Positions 1-13,473 of a DNA stretch of 24,224 nucleotides are shown in pieces. Origin of the DNA: Ettlia oleoabundans (Eukaryota; Chlorophyta; Chlorophyceae; Chlamydomonadales). A program made the position numbers and the translations under genes. The notes below the pieces were generated by a model, which saw nothing but the letters and a program-made list of their open reading frames with translations, was not told the DNA's origin and ran no database searches. Position 1 is the stretch's first letter. Each line of letters begins with the position of its first letter. Location of the stretch: contig JAAMXP010000414.1 in the NCBI GenBank assembly GCA_019693395.1, positions 1 to 24,224 on the forward strand, in the 5' to 3' direction.

Positions 1-22
1 GGTGGGGGGGGGTGGGGGGGGG
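1..22. repeat. G-homopolymer run at left window edge
   Basis: Runs of seven to nine G broken by single T residues. It has no coding meaning. It mirrors the 14-G run at the right edge and most likely marks where an assembly or sequencing read stopped. It lies within or upstream of the last intron of the plus-strand gene that follows. Confidence 0.8.
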
Positions 23-138
23 CGGCTGCACGCACGCGACGGGTGTGCTCACACAACAGGCACATAGCTGGCTGGCCCGCATGCTGCTCACATGCCTCCA
101 CTGCACCGATCAGCAATATTGTGTGCCATGGCACGCAG

Positions 139-382
139 GTTGAGGTGCGGGAGCTTGGCTGGGAGCTGCGCTTCTTCCTGTCGCTGCACAAGTTCTGGGT
201 GAGCAATTCAAATTGTAGGGGCAGGTATTTACTGCAACGTCTACTAAGCACCATCCCCAGGGCTTGATTATTGAGAGAAGTTCACAACCATTTCAATGCA
301 GGCAAGCCACAGCCTGGTGGAGGTCCTCACCGGCTGCCTGGTAGCTCTGGGGGCCTGCTGGTTGTTGGCGCTGGCGTTGTGA
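139..382 (+). CDS. 3' end of a membrane protein gene, possibly PAP2-like (partial, two exons)
   Basis: Two exons can be read: 139-198 and 302-382, the second ending in TGA at 380-382. The donor at 199 is TGG|GTGAGC and the acceptor before 302 is ATGCAG, both phase 0. The joined C-terminus ends in a hydrophobic segment of about 20 residues (from LTGCLVALGACW onward) that looks like a terminal membrane helix. The preceding HSLVEVLTG resembles the His-x3-(Asp/Glu/Gln)-Val-x2-Gly motif of PAP2-superfamily phosphatases such as dolichyldiphosphatase. That resemblance is short, so the family is a guess. The 5' part lies outside the window, and the first exon could extend upstream of 139, because the frame stays open to about 43. 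TGTAA 52 nt after the stop supports a real gene end. Confidence 0.55.
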
Positions 383-433
383 TGTGCTGGTCAGGCTGGA
401 GTCAAAGGACATTTCAATAAGAGTTGGGAACAG

Positions 434-438
434 TGTAA
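434..438 (+). promoter_or_regulatory. Poly(A) signal TGTAA of the plus-strand gene
   Basis: TGTAA is the usual chlorophyte polyadenylation signal. This copy lies 52 nt after the TGA at 380-382. The region 383-756 holds only the two converging 3' ends and no other gene I can see. Confidence 0.6.
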
Positions 439-588
439 TAAAGAATAAGCAAGGTGTTTACTGAAGGCATCCTTTTGCGAGTTGGTTGTCTGCCAGTGTA
501 TTGTGTTCCATGTGCATGTCAATTTGTACATAATAGCCTTCCGTTGACTCTACTTTCAGTACCGGTAGCCCTGTACGGCTTCCATGTT

Positions 589-593
589 TTACA
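589..593 (-). promoter_or_regulatory. Poly(A) signal TGTAA of the fibrocystin-L-like gene
   Basis: TTACA on the plus strand, which is TGTAA on the minus strand, lies about 165 nt beyond the stop at 757-759. It faces the opposing signal at 434-438, so the two transcripts end tail to tail. Confidence 0.55.
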
Positions 594-756
594 AGCGCTT
601 CTCGTTGAACCCAGACAGTATGTGGTGGGTGTCATTAGTCAAGTAATAGGGTGGTTTGGCTCTGTACATGGCAAAAGAGTGTTGTGGTGGTGGAGAGGGG
701 TGAGATCTTCTGGTTCAAAACCTGTGCAACAAGATTCTGCACATCTACGAAATGCC

Positions 757-2375
757 TCAGAATTGCCACACTCTCATACCTGTCTGCTGTTGCGGACCAG
801 CGGGGTTCAGCAGCGGAGTAGGTGAGGCAGGGGAGTGGCTGGAAGCAGGCGAGGATGGCTGGCTGAGGTGGTCAGACTCGGCTGGGTACACACGTTCATC
901 CAGAATGCTTGTGAGCTGCACCGGACTGTTGGCACCATGGGGTGCGGTCTCCTCACCCGGCTTCTCAGGGTAGATGCGCGTCTGCCGCCGTGAGCCAGAC
1001 CCCACAGATTGGCGGCGAGGGCTCTCCAAGTCGGCACTGCCACCGCCGCTTTGCAGCTTCACGGCCTCCTGTGCTCGGCCCTTGGCGGTGAGCAGCACCC
1101 CTGCAACTGCCAGGCAAACTGCAGCCGCTGCGCCCACTGCAATGCCCACTGTTGCGCCCAGAGAGGGCCCCTTGCGCCCAGAGCCGTGATCAGAACTTGG
1201 GCCAAGCCCAGCTGCTGCCTCATCAAGGATATCCTGCAGGGTTAAGTTTATGTTGCCGCTGCCGCTGCCAGTGTTGCCAGTGGCATCGTTAGCAGGCGCC
1301 TCAACGGACAGTCCCAACAGCGGCGCTCCGGCTGCACCTTCAAAGCTGCCATCCACAATGGCGGCCTTCAGCTGAAGCAGCACATGGGCCAAGTCATTGC
1401 TGCTGCCACTGCCACTGGGCGGGGGTGGTGGAGAGCGTGGTGGTGGTGCACTGGCAGGCCCAGAGCCGCTCCCACCTAGCATGTCCTGCATCAGCTGCTG
1501 CTGCTCCTGGGCAGTCATGGAGCCAATAATGGCAGCCACCTCCTGGCCTGCGACGGGCCAACATCTGTTGGGTGCGATGTATTTACGTACAGCAGGCAAC
1601 TTGCAGCTGTGCAGTCCCCCAAAGCATGTCGAGAGCACTGATAAGCAACCAGCATATGCCAGGTTGCCAAGGTCGACCGTAGGACCCACCACGCACCTGT
1701 GGAAGCATCGATATTTTGAGAGGTGTCAAATGTGGGCTCCGGCATCGGCTGGTCTGCCACACTGGGGTCTTCCGTCACCAAGTAGTCCACAATCGTGCTG
1801 CCCGCTATGATGCTGACAATGCGGATGCGGGACGGGTCAATGCCCAGCAGACCTGCCATGTTTTGCACAAACACCTGCACGATCAACCAGGCACACAGCT
1901 TGTCAAGACTGCGGTGCGGTGCTCATAATCCAGTGCGATATATATGGGCCAAAGTCTTGTCAACCAGCTGGACTGCAAGTCGAGAGGAGAGCGATTCAAC
2001 GTGCGAGCCCCCGCATCCCAGCAACCCACCTCCTTTGTGTCGTAGAAAGCGTTGATGTCGAGGTTGAGGCGGGCGTTGATGCGAATCACACGCTCCTGCA
2101 TTGCAAGGTAAAGGTAGGCAAAGTGGGTCGGGGCAAGCATGCTGTGCCTTGCCCCGCCATGCAATGCTGTGATGCCATGTCTTACGCACTTTTGTGGAGC
2201 ACCTGGTGTGCAGATTTGAGCAATCTGATGCTGCTGAGGCACAGCCAGCACTCGTCACCTCCCTCACCGTGCGGATTTCCAGGCTGTTACCACCTGTCAG
2301 CTTGACATGCACGGTAGCCTTGTCCTGGTCCCACCAGTAAGCAGCATGGCCGGTGCCATCTCCTACCAAGGGTTC
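757..2375 (-). other. Exons 48-51: membrane-proximal region, stalk, transmembrane helix and tail
   Basis: Exons 2268-2375, 2030-2095, 1697-1874 and 757-1547. Exons 48-50 form a compact domain (LTGGNSLEIRT, LGIDPSRIRIVSIIAGS). Exon 51 begins with a Gln-rich helix, then PPPRSPPPPPSGSGSS at 1411-1458, a wall-glycoprotein-like Ser/Pro stalk. The transmembrane helix is at 1084-1158 (GATVGIAVGAAAAVCLAVAG), followed by basic KGRAQ. The tail of about 108 aa is rich in Ser and Pro and ends MRVWQF. Confidence 0.85.
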
Positions 2376-5300
2376 CTGTATAGTATGGCAGCAGGATTTA
2401 AAATAAAGCACCAACAATACTTCATGCCTGATTTCAACATGTGTACTACCGGGTACATATCAGTATGGCAGAACAGATGATCATGCAAGACCCTGACCGG
2501 ACCCGGACACCTTGTCCAGCGGAGCCACGCGGCGCTGGGTGGAGGCAGACCACACATAGCGGCGCAGCACATCTCCAGAGTAGTTGAGCGCCAGCACAAT
2601 CTCATCCCTGGGAAGCGCATAAGGCAGCCACAGGCGGAATACCTGCAGCAGAGACAGGTGCAAGGGGGCTGACTGTGGGTCGGGCAACCGCACCACCAGG
2701 TGGCTGGCATGCACAGGCCGGTTGCTGTCGAAACAGGAGGGTCAGAGTTGGGTGCCATGCCAACTACAGTTGGGTGCCATGCCAGTCTACCAGGCGCACC
2801 GGCAACCAACACCACTGCACTCACTTTGGCGGGGGAGCCTGAGAAGGTCATGCGGTACGACTGGTTGGTGGCAGCACCTGCCCAGAAGGTGGACAGTCGC
2901 TTTTGGCAGGTGTAAGCAAAGCACCACCCTTGGTCCTGTGCAGTGATTAACAAATCGGCACCGTCACCACCACTACTGCGCTCCAGGATGGCGGGGCTGA
3001 AGTTCCGGCTCTCACTGTCATCATCCCGGGACTCAAGCACCAGAAGCTGAGGGTCCACAATCGTGCCATTGCTGCTTACAGTGGGGCAGAAGTAACCGTC
3101 ATAGCCGGTCGCCGCAAAGCAGGTGCCGGGAGGCACCACTGGCCCCTGTTGTGCGTATGATGGGCGGGGCCAGCCAGCTGAGGCCCCCACCACTGTGCCC
3201 CTGGTGCCCGTGAGCGAGCCATCCACGTCCCTGCAGTTCAAATACGGCATAGGGCTTTTGAGTACAGCAGCCCATGAAAGCACCTGGCAAAGAGCAGCAG
3301 TCACGCTCGAGTAAACTGATGAGGTTTAAAGGAGATGGGCATCAGCAAAGCCAATCCCTCCAGTCGACTCGCACTCACAAGACCCGGTGGATACACGGGC
3401 TGATGAGCACTGACTTGCCTGAACATGACGTGGCGGGGTCCTTGGCAGTTGAGGGGCAGCAAGCTGCCATCTGGCTGCTTGAAGTTTGCCTCCCCGCAAT
3501 CAGCTTCATTCCGCCACTTGGCATTTGGGCCAGTGATTTTGAACATGCCGGGGGAGTTGATGGTGGTGATGCCTGAGAAGAAGTGTGGATGAGAAGCATC
3601 CACCGACAGGGGATGGTTGGCAATGGCAAACTGGCCAGCGGCACAGCCGTCCGCTGCACCACTCACGCCAGGCCAGTCGACAAAAGTTGTGTTTGTAATG
3701 TGTGCGATGCCATGGACCATGTTGTAGCCTTGCTGGGCATCATAAGGCTTCTTCTGCAGCAGATACAAACAGCAACGAACATGCAGGTGGATCGGTCACT
3801 TGTTTGCAGTAGATGCTGACAGCAACATGAGCTTCCAACTACTCCGCTTCAACACACACTCCAACAGGCAAGACTACCTGGCAACCACCACCAGCCCACC
3901 TCTGGGCCCACTGTCCAGTCCAGTGCGAAGCTGGCTGCCACCAGGCCTATGCTGGCACTCCACGGCGGCAGCGACGTGCCCGGAGCATTGTAGCTGACAC
4001 GGGTGAGCTTTGGCGGGCAGCCAGCATCACGCCCTGATGTGGTCATTCTGCTGCACATAGTGCAGATGTTGGGGCTCTGTCCAGCAAAGACGCTGTCTGT
4101 GACGTGTACCTACATGTCAGCAAGGTTAACAGGTGGAAACGCGAATACAGTGCGAGCTGCATTTGGTGCTGCTGGCCTGGCAGGTTAAGCCCCACAGGTT
4201 TTGGGATGCACAGTGCTCAAACCTCTGCGTGTTCCACCATGCCGCCACGACGCAGCACTAGAGCGCCTGCATGCTTGTTGTCGGCCAACCGCATGCCATG
4301 GAGCTTCACATCAGTGCCGATGCCCTGCAAGGCAAGCAAGCACGGGCACAAACTGGCTGTAGGCGGCGGCATGTTGGTCAAATGCGTCAGATGCTTTACT
4401 TGCTGTTAATGACAGGCTGGGATTGCTCAGCATGGGATGCCAAAGCAGGGAGCCTTATATTAAAGCCTTCGGTTGGCCACACCTTGAGCGTGATGAGCCC
4501 AAAGTCCCACGTCTTGTGCGCGAGGAAGTCCACAGCCTGGGTGCAGCTAGCACCCACGGTGTTTGCCATAAGCACCAGGCCCACCAGAGAAGTATGGGCT
4601 GAGTTGTTTACAAAGAGTGCTGATCGTGGGCCCAGAGAGCAGGGGTCACCCGCAACGTTGAAGCCCATGCGGTCAGAGCCAGCAGCTGCATTGCCCTGCA
4701 CCGCCAGTGTGGGAAGACATCCATGCTAGGGGAGGCTGTTGTGAAGTGTAGGAGCGCTGGCAGCCCTCCCGGGCGACAAGCATCCCCTTCCAAAATTGCT
4801 TGTGCCTGCACTCATAACAGCGGGGCCCATACCTGGACTATGTTGCCTGACTGCTTGATGTGGAAGGTAGGCAGGGGGTCTGTGTCAAAGGAGCTTGACC
4901 CCAGCTCAGCCTTGGTGGTGCTCAGTCCAAGGTTTTCCAGCACATTGTGCCCACTGCCATCCACCACCAGGGTGCCGGCATCATAACTGCCCGACATGAC
5001 GCAACTGTTAACAGTCACTGGCCCACCATCGCCCAACACGCGCACCGCAGCTTCCATGCTGTTGACAGTGCTGGAGTAGCGCAGGTAGCTGGGCTCAGGC
5101 TGCAGTGCATGAGGCAAAGGTTTTGGTGGAAAGCAGGTGATGCTGGGCTGCAGTTCAACACAACTGGGTGGAGTGCAGGTCTGAATGATGAAGGGGGACA
5201 TGTGTTGCTGGGCAATGCCAATTGCACATCCATTGGAAAGCAACACCCATTGCTTGTACGTGCATGCTCACCGGAGTGGTCAGCTCAAACTGAACGGCAG

Positions 5301-8300
5301 CACGCTCAAGCCCCGCCTGACCGCAGTATTCAAACGCCGCTCCAGAGACCTTTGCCACGGCTCGCTGCGCTACCAGGAGGCGACACCCAAAGCGGTCGCG
5401 ATAGGCTGTGCCAGAGGTGAACTGGGCGGGACCGTCTGCTGCCCGGATGGCCACATTGCTGGTCAACAAACCGACCTCAGCCCTCATATCCAGCACAGCC
5501 CTGCCGTACTGCTTGACCACTGCGCTGTGGTTGAATGCCAGCGGGGCCTGCAGGGTGTTCGATCATTCACTTATGACATATGTGACGGATGAGCAAGCAG
5601 GGTTGCAAATCAAACACAGTGACCTTTCTGCAAGTCAAATACTTTCCTCGAGTTGTCAAGTAAGACACATGCCGATGATGGTCGTTGCTCACCGTGAGCT
5701 GCAGCACTCTGCCATCGCCAACAATGCCACGCAGCCGCCGCGTCTCCGCCTGTTGCGGGTTGAAGCTGGTCGATGCCAGCACGATGTCTGAGCCCAGCGG
5801 CCAGTCCACAGGTTCTACCAGGGTAATCTGGGTGTCACCCGCTTGTGCATCTGCCGCCAGGCGGGTCCAACGCCGGGCCACGCCGGCTCCATGTAGCTCT
5901 AGCCGGGCCCCATCCAGCACTGCCAACACCTTGGCTCCCACCTTGACCCCACCGACACCTGCGGGCTGTTCCGGGCTGCCACGATTGCCGCTAAGCAATA
6001 TGGTGGCGGTGGAGGGGAAGGGCTGGCCCTCGCTGCCCACCCGGAGCCGCCCAGATCCGTGCACCACTATGGCGCTGGCATGAAGGAACAGGGGGATGTC
6101 GGCAAAGGTCAGGTTGCCCTGGATGTACAGGTTCTCAAGCTGGGGTGGAGAAACGTCCAGCAACACATCCCAGCCGGGCGGCAAGGTGACGTTGGCCCCA
6201 GCCTGGGGCGGCAAGCCCCCAGGCCACGGCGCTTGGCTCCACAGCACCTGTCCTGACAGCTGGTCAACAGGTTGTACAGGCAGCGGCTGGCAACCGCCCA
6301 CCGGACAATGTTCTGATTTGACAACCAGCGTGCCCGAGGCATCCCCCTGCAGCGCAGCCGACCAGTCAGCTATGAGGTTATGAGGTTTGGGCAGCATCAA
6401 GAAGATGGCGGCAAAAGGCGTGTTGCTTCTGCTGGTGATGTTGGTCATGCTGCTAAATGCCTTGCCTGAGCGAAGAGCCACAACGCTGAGGCATTGTAGC
6501 CGCCATAAGTTTGCAAGCCTCCGGCAGCACCCTCCTCCAACAAGGAGCGGCGCTCGAAGAACTGGGCGCCATGCCGCGCGGTTGCTGGGTCGGGGATGCC
6601 TGTCAGGGCAGAGCGATTGTTGTTGATGCTGAATGCCAGAGGCTCTTGGAGGTAGCGCAGCTGCAGCAGGGTGCCATGCTCGCGCTCCAGAGCATCGATC
6701 TTGTGCAGCCTGCAGCCAGACCAAGCGATATGGAAGCCAAGCAAACAAGGAAGCAAACAAGGGTCTGGTTGATGGGAGGACCACCAGAAAAGGTGAGTGC
6801 ACACAGCAGAGTAGTGCTTCAGCAGATGTGCAAGTCCAAGGTTTAAAAGTTGTCCCAGTCCCCAGCTTGCCTGATTTGCGTAGGGTCCACTGGCAGGCCG
6901 GGCCAGTGCAGCCAGAAAGTCCTGTTTGCACAAGGCACTGTGAACTGATAGCCATCCTGCATAAAGTAAGGATGCGCCTATGCCATCAATAAGGAGGCGC
7001 GAGTATACAAACTTGCTGCGAAAAGCAATGTGCGGCGGCCCCCATCTGTGTCACATGGCAGCCCAGAGCATCTGCAATGCGCCTGAACCACCTTGCTGCG
7101 GAAGCAGGAGCAGCAGGAGCAGGTTACCTCATTGTAAACTGTAAAGCCAGTCACGACTGTGCCATTGGTTTCAGCATCTGTGACCAGCAGATCCCGGAAC
7201 TGTATGGAGCGTGGCTGGTGCCCATTCAGCATGATGCGCCGGAACTCCATCCCTGGCTTGCACACAGCGCTGCCATCTGCAAGTTGAAAGGTTGCAGTAA
7301 GAGCACGGTCATAGATGCAGCAGTAATGGAACCCGGGGTTATGGGCAACAGAGGGAGCCTGGCAGATGAAGCACATTGTTGCCTCACCGATGAATGTGCA
7401 ATCTTGAGGGCGTAGCATGTCATGTGCAGCATGCAGGGTTCCTTTGGCCTCGCCGCCTAGGAACCCTTGTAGCAGCGAGCCATCATCATCCACAAAGATG
7501 CCTTGGTGCTGGTAAGACCAGCTGGCCAGGGCTGGCTGCCCCTCCTGCACACCACGTGTTTGTACAGGCATCCAGGATTTTGAACGCTCCTTAATCCTTG
7601 GCATAACTGAAAGCAAAAATGCATGCACGAATGGTGAATGGCAGGATCGACTGGTCAAGCATTGCACATATGCGAGAAATGACTGCAGCAAATGAGCACA
7701 CCTGAATGAAGCGAATACCGCGGAAGAAGGAATGGAAGCCGCCCTGCAGTGTTTTGCACTTGCCGCATGCCTGCGAACAGTACGAACACACTTGTCACCT
7801 TTGTGCCTGTCACGCAAGTACAAGCAATGTACAGCTCCAGTGTGACCGCAGACGAAGCCAATCACTTTGCACTTGTCTCACTGCCCCAACAAACTTGCCT
7901 CCAAAGCGTGGTAGTGGCCTCCAGTGAAGCCGACAAATGTGATGTTGATTGCAGCAAAAAGAGCTGTAAAGTTAGGGTCCCCCTGCGGCAAGACAGCTAG
8001 ACTCCACTCAGCTCAGCACAGCACAGCATTCAGCTGCTGCTAGCACGGTTGATGAAATCAGCAGAACCCTGCCCAACAATTTCCAGACATACCAGCAGAC
8101 TTCTGGGATGCTGGCTTTCCGCCTCTTCTTACCATCGGAGCTGACTGTGAGATGATGCCCTTCACTCCTCGGGAAGGCCTGGGCCAGTAGCCTGCTGTAC
8201 CCTGCCTACCCTCAACAGTGCGTGCAATGATGAGAGCACCCTGCGTTCAAGCAAAGCAAGGAAATACGATGTACCAGCTGTTGAGCACCATCGCTCAACT

Positions 8301-11300
8301 TGTATATATGCATCCAAAGTTTCTGCCAAGAACACGCCTACTAGTAGATCCTTCTTGCCTGGATTCCTGCCATGGCTTCAAGAGGGGTGCGAGTTATGCG
8401 CCGCGAGTCCACTACCCACGACATCTCAAAGTCACCGCCATGGTCCTTACCATTGACGATGTGCTGTACAGGGCCGGCGCCGTTGTCTGCCAGGCACCCA
8501 GGTATGGAGAAGAACCCAGATTTAGCGGTAAGCAATGCTATCGCGTGGCGTCCTTGGTGCTGCTAGCGGCAAAGGTGCCTCGGCATACCACCAGCTCCAT
8601 TCTTACCTGCCAATGTGAGATTGCGAAATTGGACCAGGCCCACTTGCGTGGCAACAGCCCCCTTCACGCCATTTTTGTAGGCCTGCAGATTCTCAAACAG
8701 AGCGACACTGGCACTGGCAGCTGAGTAGCTGCAGAGGGTTGCCGAAGGGTAGTACTCTGGGTGGATGCGGACGCCATAGATCAGGTTGCTGCAGCGGGGA
8801 GGGAGTTGTGGCCAGACAGGTTGTGAAGCAAATAACAGAAAGTTCTTTAGGGAGCAAAGAGAACAGGCGGAGCAGCTCGAATGCTGTGCGGATCCAGCTG
8901 CATCGGCGGGATGCACCTGTGGGCCACATTATCCGCGAACAATCCCATCGGCGTGAACTTGGGGCAGTTGTTCCGTGTGGCGCTTGGTCCTGCAATATGG
9001 TGGAGTGCACACCATGCTTTTGGACTCGCCAAAGCTGCTAGTTTTTGTCAGTACAAGCCACAAGGCAAGGCGCCGCCGCAGCAACTGCTAGCCCATGTGC
9101 AGTTCAAGCACAGTGATAACAGCCCATGGGCTGCCAGCCCCTCTAGTCTACTAGTTCACGCCAACTCACCATCAGGGAAGTCCAGGAGGCGGTACCAGAA
9201 CCCGTACGCCTCGCTACCTGCTGCACGGTTCCCAATAAGTTGATTAGCCGGGTTGGTGACCCAATAACTGCAGCACAAGAAGGTAAGCAGAAGGTACGCG
9301 AGACTAACAGCAAAATTATTGGTGATGCCTCGGACGCACTGCTGTCATATGCAGTGCAAAGCCCGCTGCTTCTCCTTAGCAGTTCTATTGCAGCAGGCCA
9401 ATCCTGGTAGAAGCACCTGTGTTTGTCAGACTTTCCCTGAATTCTGCCTCACCTTGCAGGGGTCGTATCGGTGTTGAGCATGACATCCAGGCGGCGTGTG
9501 AGCACAGCCAGGTTGCCAGCCATAAGATTGCCTTGCTCAATGCCGTCTTCAAAGAAGAAGGCATGCCCACGCACGTTGTAAGAAACCGTGTCCAGCACCT
9601 GTGAATTGTTTGTGCCTGTAGACAGGTATGAGAACGTGGCAGGGGCTCAGCGGGAAAATGCTGGTTGGTCAGGTTGTGCCCCTTCTTGAATCTATGCAAA
9701 CTTAGCACCTACCATGCAAAGTGACGGCACGCTGGTAAGTGTCATGGATCGCACACCCCTGCAGTATAAAGTAGTGTGTCACGTCATCACTTCATTATAT
9801 CATCAATAGCAGCGGGTGTGGCAGCAAACGCAGCAGCAGTAGCAGCAGCAGCAGCAGCAAAGCTAAGCGCGTGTGCAGTGAACTGAGACTGAACAAGCTA
9901 GGAAGAGAACTGCTGCATTGCGCGGCTTTCTATCCCATGTGCAACAGGTAGGATCAGCTGGGAAGCCCACCTTCACAAAGGAATCTTTGCCATTGCCGTG
10001 CATGTGAAGGTGGACCGGGTATCGGCCCAAGACGCCTGCCTGTCCAGCCCGGCGAATCTCGACCTGCTGCAGCTCCATCCTGGCACGATTCATGTGCCTG
10101 GGAGAGTGCACAAGGATGTGAACGCCGAACTGGATGCCGTCGCTGCCTTCATCTCCCTGCGACGTACGTTCCGGCAAACAAACATGGGCCAGCAGTGTTG
10201 CTGATGCCCGGCTGGCCCTTTGCAGCCCCTGGATGCCGCAGCTGTTGGTGGTTTGGGTTCACGAATGTTGCACGGCCTCTCACTCCCAAGTCCTGCATGG
10301 CACTCACCTGCACCACAACGTTGCGTGTCAGCACCGCTACCTCGGCCCGCATGTCCACCACTCGGTCCTCGCCATCAACAGTGACCACCACTCCCAGGTG
10401 TGTGAAGTTCAGAGGTGATTGCAAAGTTAAAAGCGTATTACCGCTGTCCAGGGCTTCCACCGCGGTAATGGCTGCCTCATCTACATCACCCGGCCGGATG
10501 GAGGAGGAGGGAATGACAATGAGGTCCCCCACCTGAAACAGCATGTCGCAGGAATTGAGGGCAAACCTTTAGAAGGTGATAGCTGCCCAACAAGGCTTTA
10601 CTGATTTGTGAAACCATTTGAAAGCATTTGGTGCCCAAACTGTCAGCTGATGCTAGCTGCACTGTCGTGCACCTGCCAGTTGACAAGGCCGTTTACAACG
10701 ATGGTGGTGTCCCCGACTTCCGCTGTTGCATTCAGCACCGTCCAAGTTGGCAGCTTGGGCTGGCCCACCAGTGTCAAGTTGCCATCCTGTTCAATAGGCA
10801 ACGCGCGACAGGATGAATGACAGTAACTTTGCCAGCAGGACAGTTCAATGCTGTCCCGTCCCAAGCAGTCTATGTGTCTCCCAAGCAACAAGGTGATCAA
10901 ACTCCAGCGCTCACCCTCACACCAATCGTCTTAGTGCCGTAGATCGGCAGCTCCAGGTTTGAGCGATCCCCATGGAGAGTCACCACTGCCGAACCAGTAA
11001 AGGGGACCTCTGGGCTGCCCACCAGCAGCTGACCCCCGTTGATCAGGATGCGGCGGGCGTCCAGCCGCAGCTCCTGCAACAAAGCAGACACCGACCGGGG
11101 ATGCAATTTCAGTGATACATTTCAAGAGAAACCTGAGGTAGATGAGTCAACGCATGGCAGGGGCCTTTCATTGCATATCAGTGACTTGGGTCCAACCCTC
11201 TGTCCCTGGCATCACACCGGTGACACTCACAGCAGCCTGCCTTACCTGGCCAGCCACCAGCGAGTCATCAAAGGCCAGGGTGCCCTCCAGCACCACAGTG

Positions 11301-13417
11301 TCAAGCTGAGGAGGCGAGACATCGAGCAGCACGTAAGTGTCTGCGGGCACCACCACAGAGTCGCCCTCCAGAGGCATGTTGTCCAATGAGCCACCCCAAG
11401 TGGTGGCGCGCGACCAGAGGTCAATATAGCGGTAGCTCACGTCCCCTGCAAGCCGCCGGCATGCGGTGACGGCAAATAATGGCAACGCTGAGCGCCTGCT
11501 GGCTACCCTGAAAACTTGAAATGCCGTGCCGTGCAATGCATGCTGTGTATATGCTGTGCCAAGTTATGTCAACAATCTTGACATGAAGCAACTGAAATGC
11601 CCACCTGTGGCCAGGCCATGCGCTGCAACAATCACTTGCACACGAAGCGGCTGGAGCGATTTGGCATTCGGCTTGATTGTTATGCACGTAATAACACCAA
11701 CATTCAGCACACTCACGTGGCCACAGGGGGTCTGCAACATAGGGCCGGGACATGCGCATGCGTGCAAGAAGGCAGAAATCCATCACACATTGTGGCTCAG
11801 ACATTGAAGGCGCGTGGCAACCAGCGCATGCCCTTGGGGGTGCACACATATGCGGACTGACCTGGCCAATGGAGACTTGAAGGGCAGATGCATTGCTGCC
11901 AAACCCGCTGCCGCTGATGGTGACTGCTGTCCCACCCTCTGTACTGCCACGGGCAGGAGAGATGGCCGTAACGGTTGGTGTGAGGCTAGCAGCATACTCA
12001 AAGTTGATGCCCTGCAGGGGCAGCTGGTCCAAGGTGCTACCTGCAGTGCTGGGCTTGATGTATACAGGCAGGGGCCCACTGCTGGCACCGCTGGTGTCAT
12101 CTGCCAGCGAGCCTTGGAAGGCAGCTGTGCTGCAGCTGACCCAGCTGGGAGTGCTGGCTATGACCTCACAGGGGCTGCTGCCAAGCATCACAGAGACTTC
12201 GGATGGCGTGGCGCTGAATCCGCTGCCAGTGATGTTGACCAGCGTTCCGCCTGCCAGGCTGCCAGCACCGGGGCTGATGCCAGTCACAACAAGTGGGATG
12301 TTCAGAGCGGAGGAGTTGGAAAATCCGAGGGGGGGTACCAGGAGGTGCACCGTGTAGTTTCCAGCCGGCAGGCTTGGTGGCACGCACGACACCTGCTCCC
12401 TGTACTCCCCTGCAGTATAGTACAGTGGTGACAGAGATGTATGAGATGAGGTAGGCTCCAACACTCACCAGTCTGTGTATGCAGGCTTGCACCCAGACAC
12501 ACAGAGGTTACTGGGGTTATTTTGGCCGCCATCATTCACCTGAAGCGCTGATGTTTGTTGACAGCAGCGCGGCCGAGCTGCAGGCCACGGGGTGTGCCCC
12601 GCCCGCGATTTGGACAATGGCCCTTCTGGTGCCGGAGGTTGGTGCTTCATTAAGGCTGCTGACATTGGGTGCACTCCAAACCAGTGTCAGTGTTGCCTGT
12701 GTGTAAGGCTCCAGGCTGTTGGCCTCCACAGATAGTAGCAGAGGGGTGTGAGTAGCGGTGAACCTGCAAGCAGTTAGTTTGTGGACATGTATGGAGCTCA
12801 ACCAAGTGTCGTCCAAACCAAAACATATGAAAGTGCTTCTACTTTGCATTGGGAACTCAGGAGGCAGCTGCTGTTGCTTGCCTGAAGGGTGTGCTGCTGT
12901 TGATGGCGGAAGAGCCGCTAATCAGGGCGCCTGTGCTGGCATTGCGGCTCTCCACACGCAGCGCAGCATTGTTTGCGCTCCAGCTGCCGGTGCTCACGGT
13001 GGTGCAGGCAATGGAGGTGGCATTGGCAGAGCCGACTGTGCACAATGTGGATCCAAATCGTACGAGTGCAACGCGCCCCATGGCGGTGGCTGGGTCGCTT
13101 GGCGTGAAGCCATAGCCCGCAACCACCACCTCTGTGCCGCCAAACAGGGAGCCCAAAGCTGGGGACACGCCGGTGGCAATGGTTAGGTACTGAGCAATGA
13201 GGGGGCTGGGCGCCAGTGCTCGGCCCTTGCCTGCCACCTCCACCTCAACGGCATAAGAGCCCGCAGGCAGATCTGGTGCCAGGCAGGTGGCGCTGGTGTC
13301 AGTCACAGGACATTGCAGTGCGCACGGCAGGCCGCCAACAGTGACGGTCAGCAGCTCGCTGTCGCTGCCGAAGCCAGTGCCCACCACTTGCAGCTCATGG
13401 GGTGGCATCCCCAGCTG

Positions 13418-13473
<56 letters not shown>

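Noticed and set aside
1548..1696. Reading through intron 50, which keeps an open frame to 1692
   Set aside because: The stretch has no resemblance to the family, and the GTGCGT donor with CGTCGCAG acceptor restores the frame from the upstream exon.
2643..2716. Possible 5' extension of exon 47 (translating from NRPVHASHLVV)
   Set aside because: The frame is open and a CGACAG acceptor exists, but it would be phase 2 while exon 46 ends in phase 0. The acceptor at 2643-2644 has a better pyrimidine tract and gives the family sequence directly.
3363..3419. GT donors downstream of exon 45 (CAA|GTCAGT, CTT|GTGAGT, CCCGT|GTATCC)
   Set aside because: The first two are phase 0 and would break frame into exon 46. 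The third is in phase but a poor match to consensus and would insert residues into the conserved FRDVDGSLTG segment.
8218..8724. 168-codon plus-strand open frame
   Set aside because: It runs antisense to exons 31 and 32 of the fibrocystin-L-like gene, whose minus-strand reading has strong family motifs and matching splice phases.
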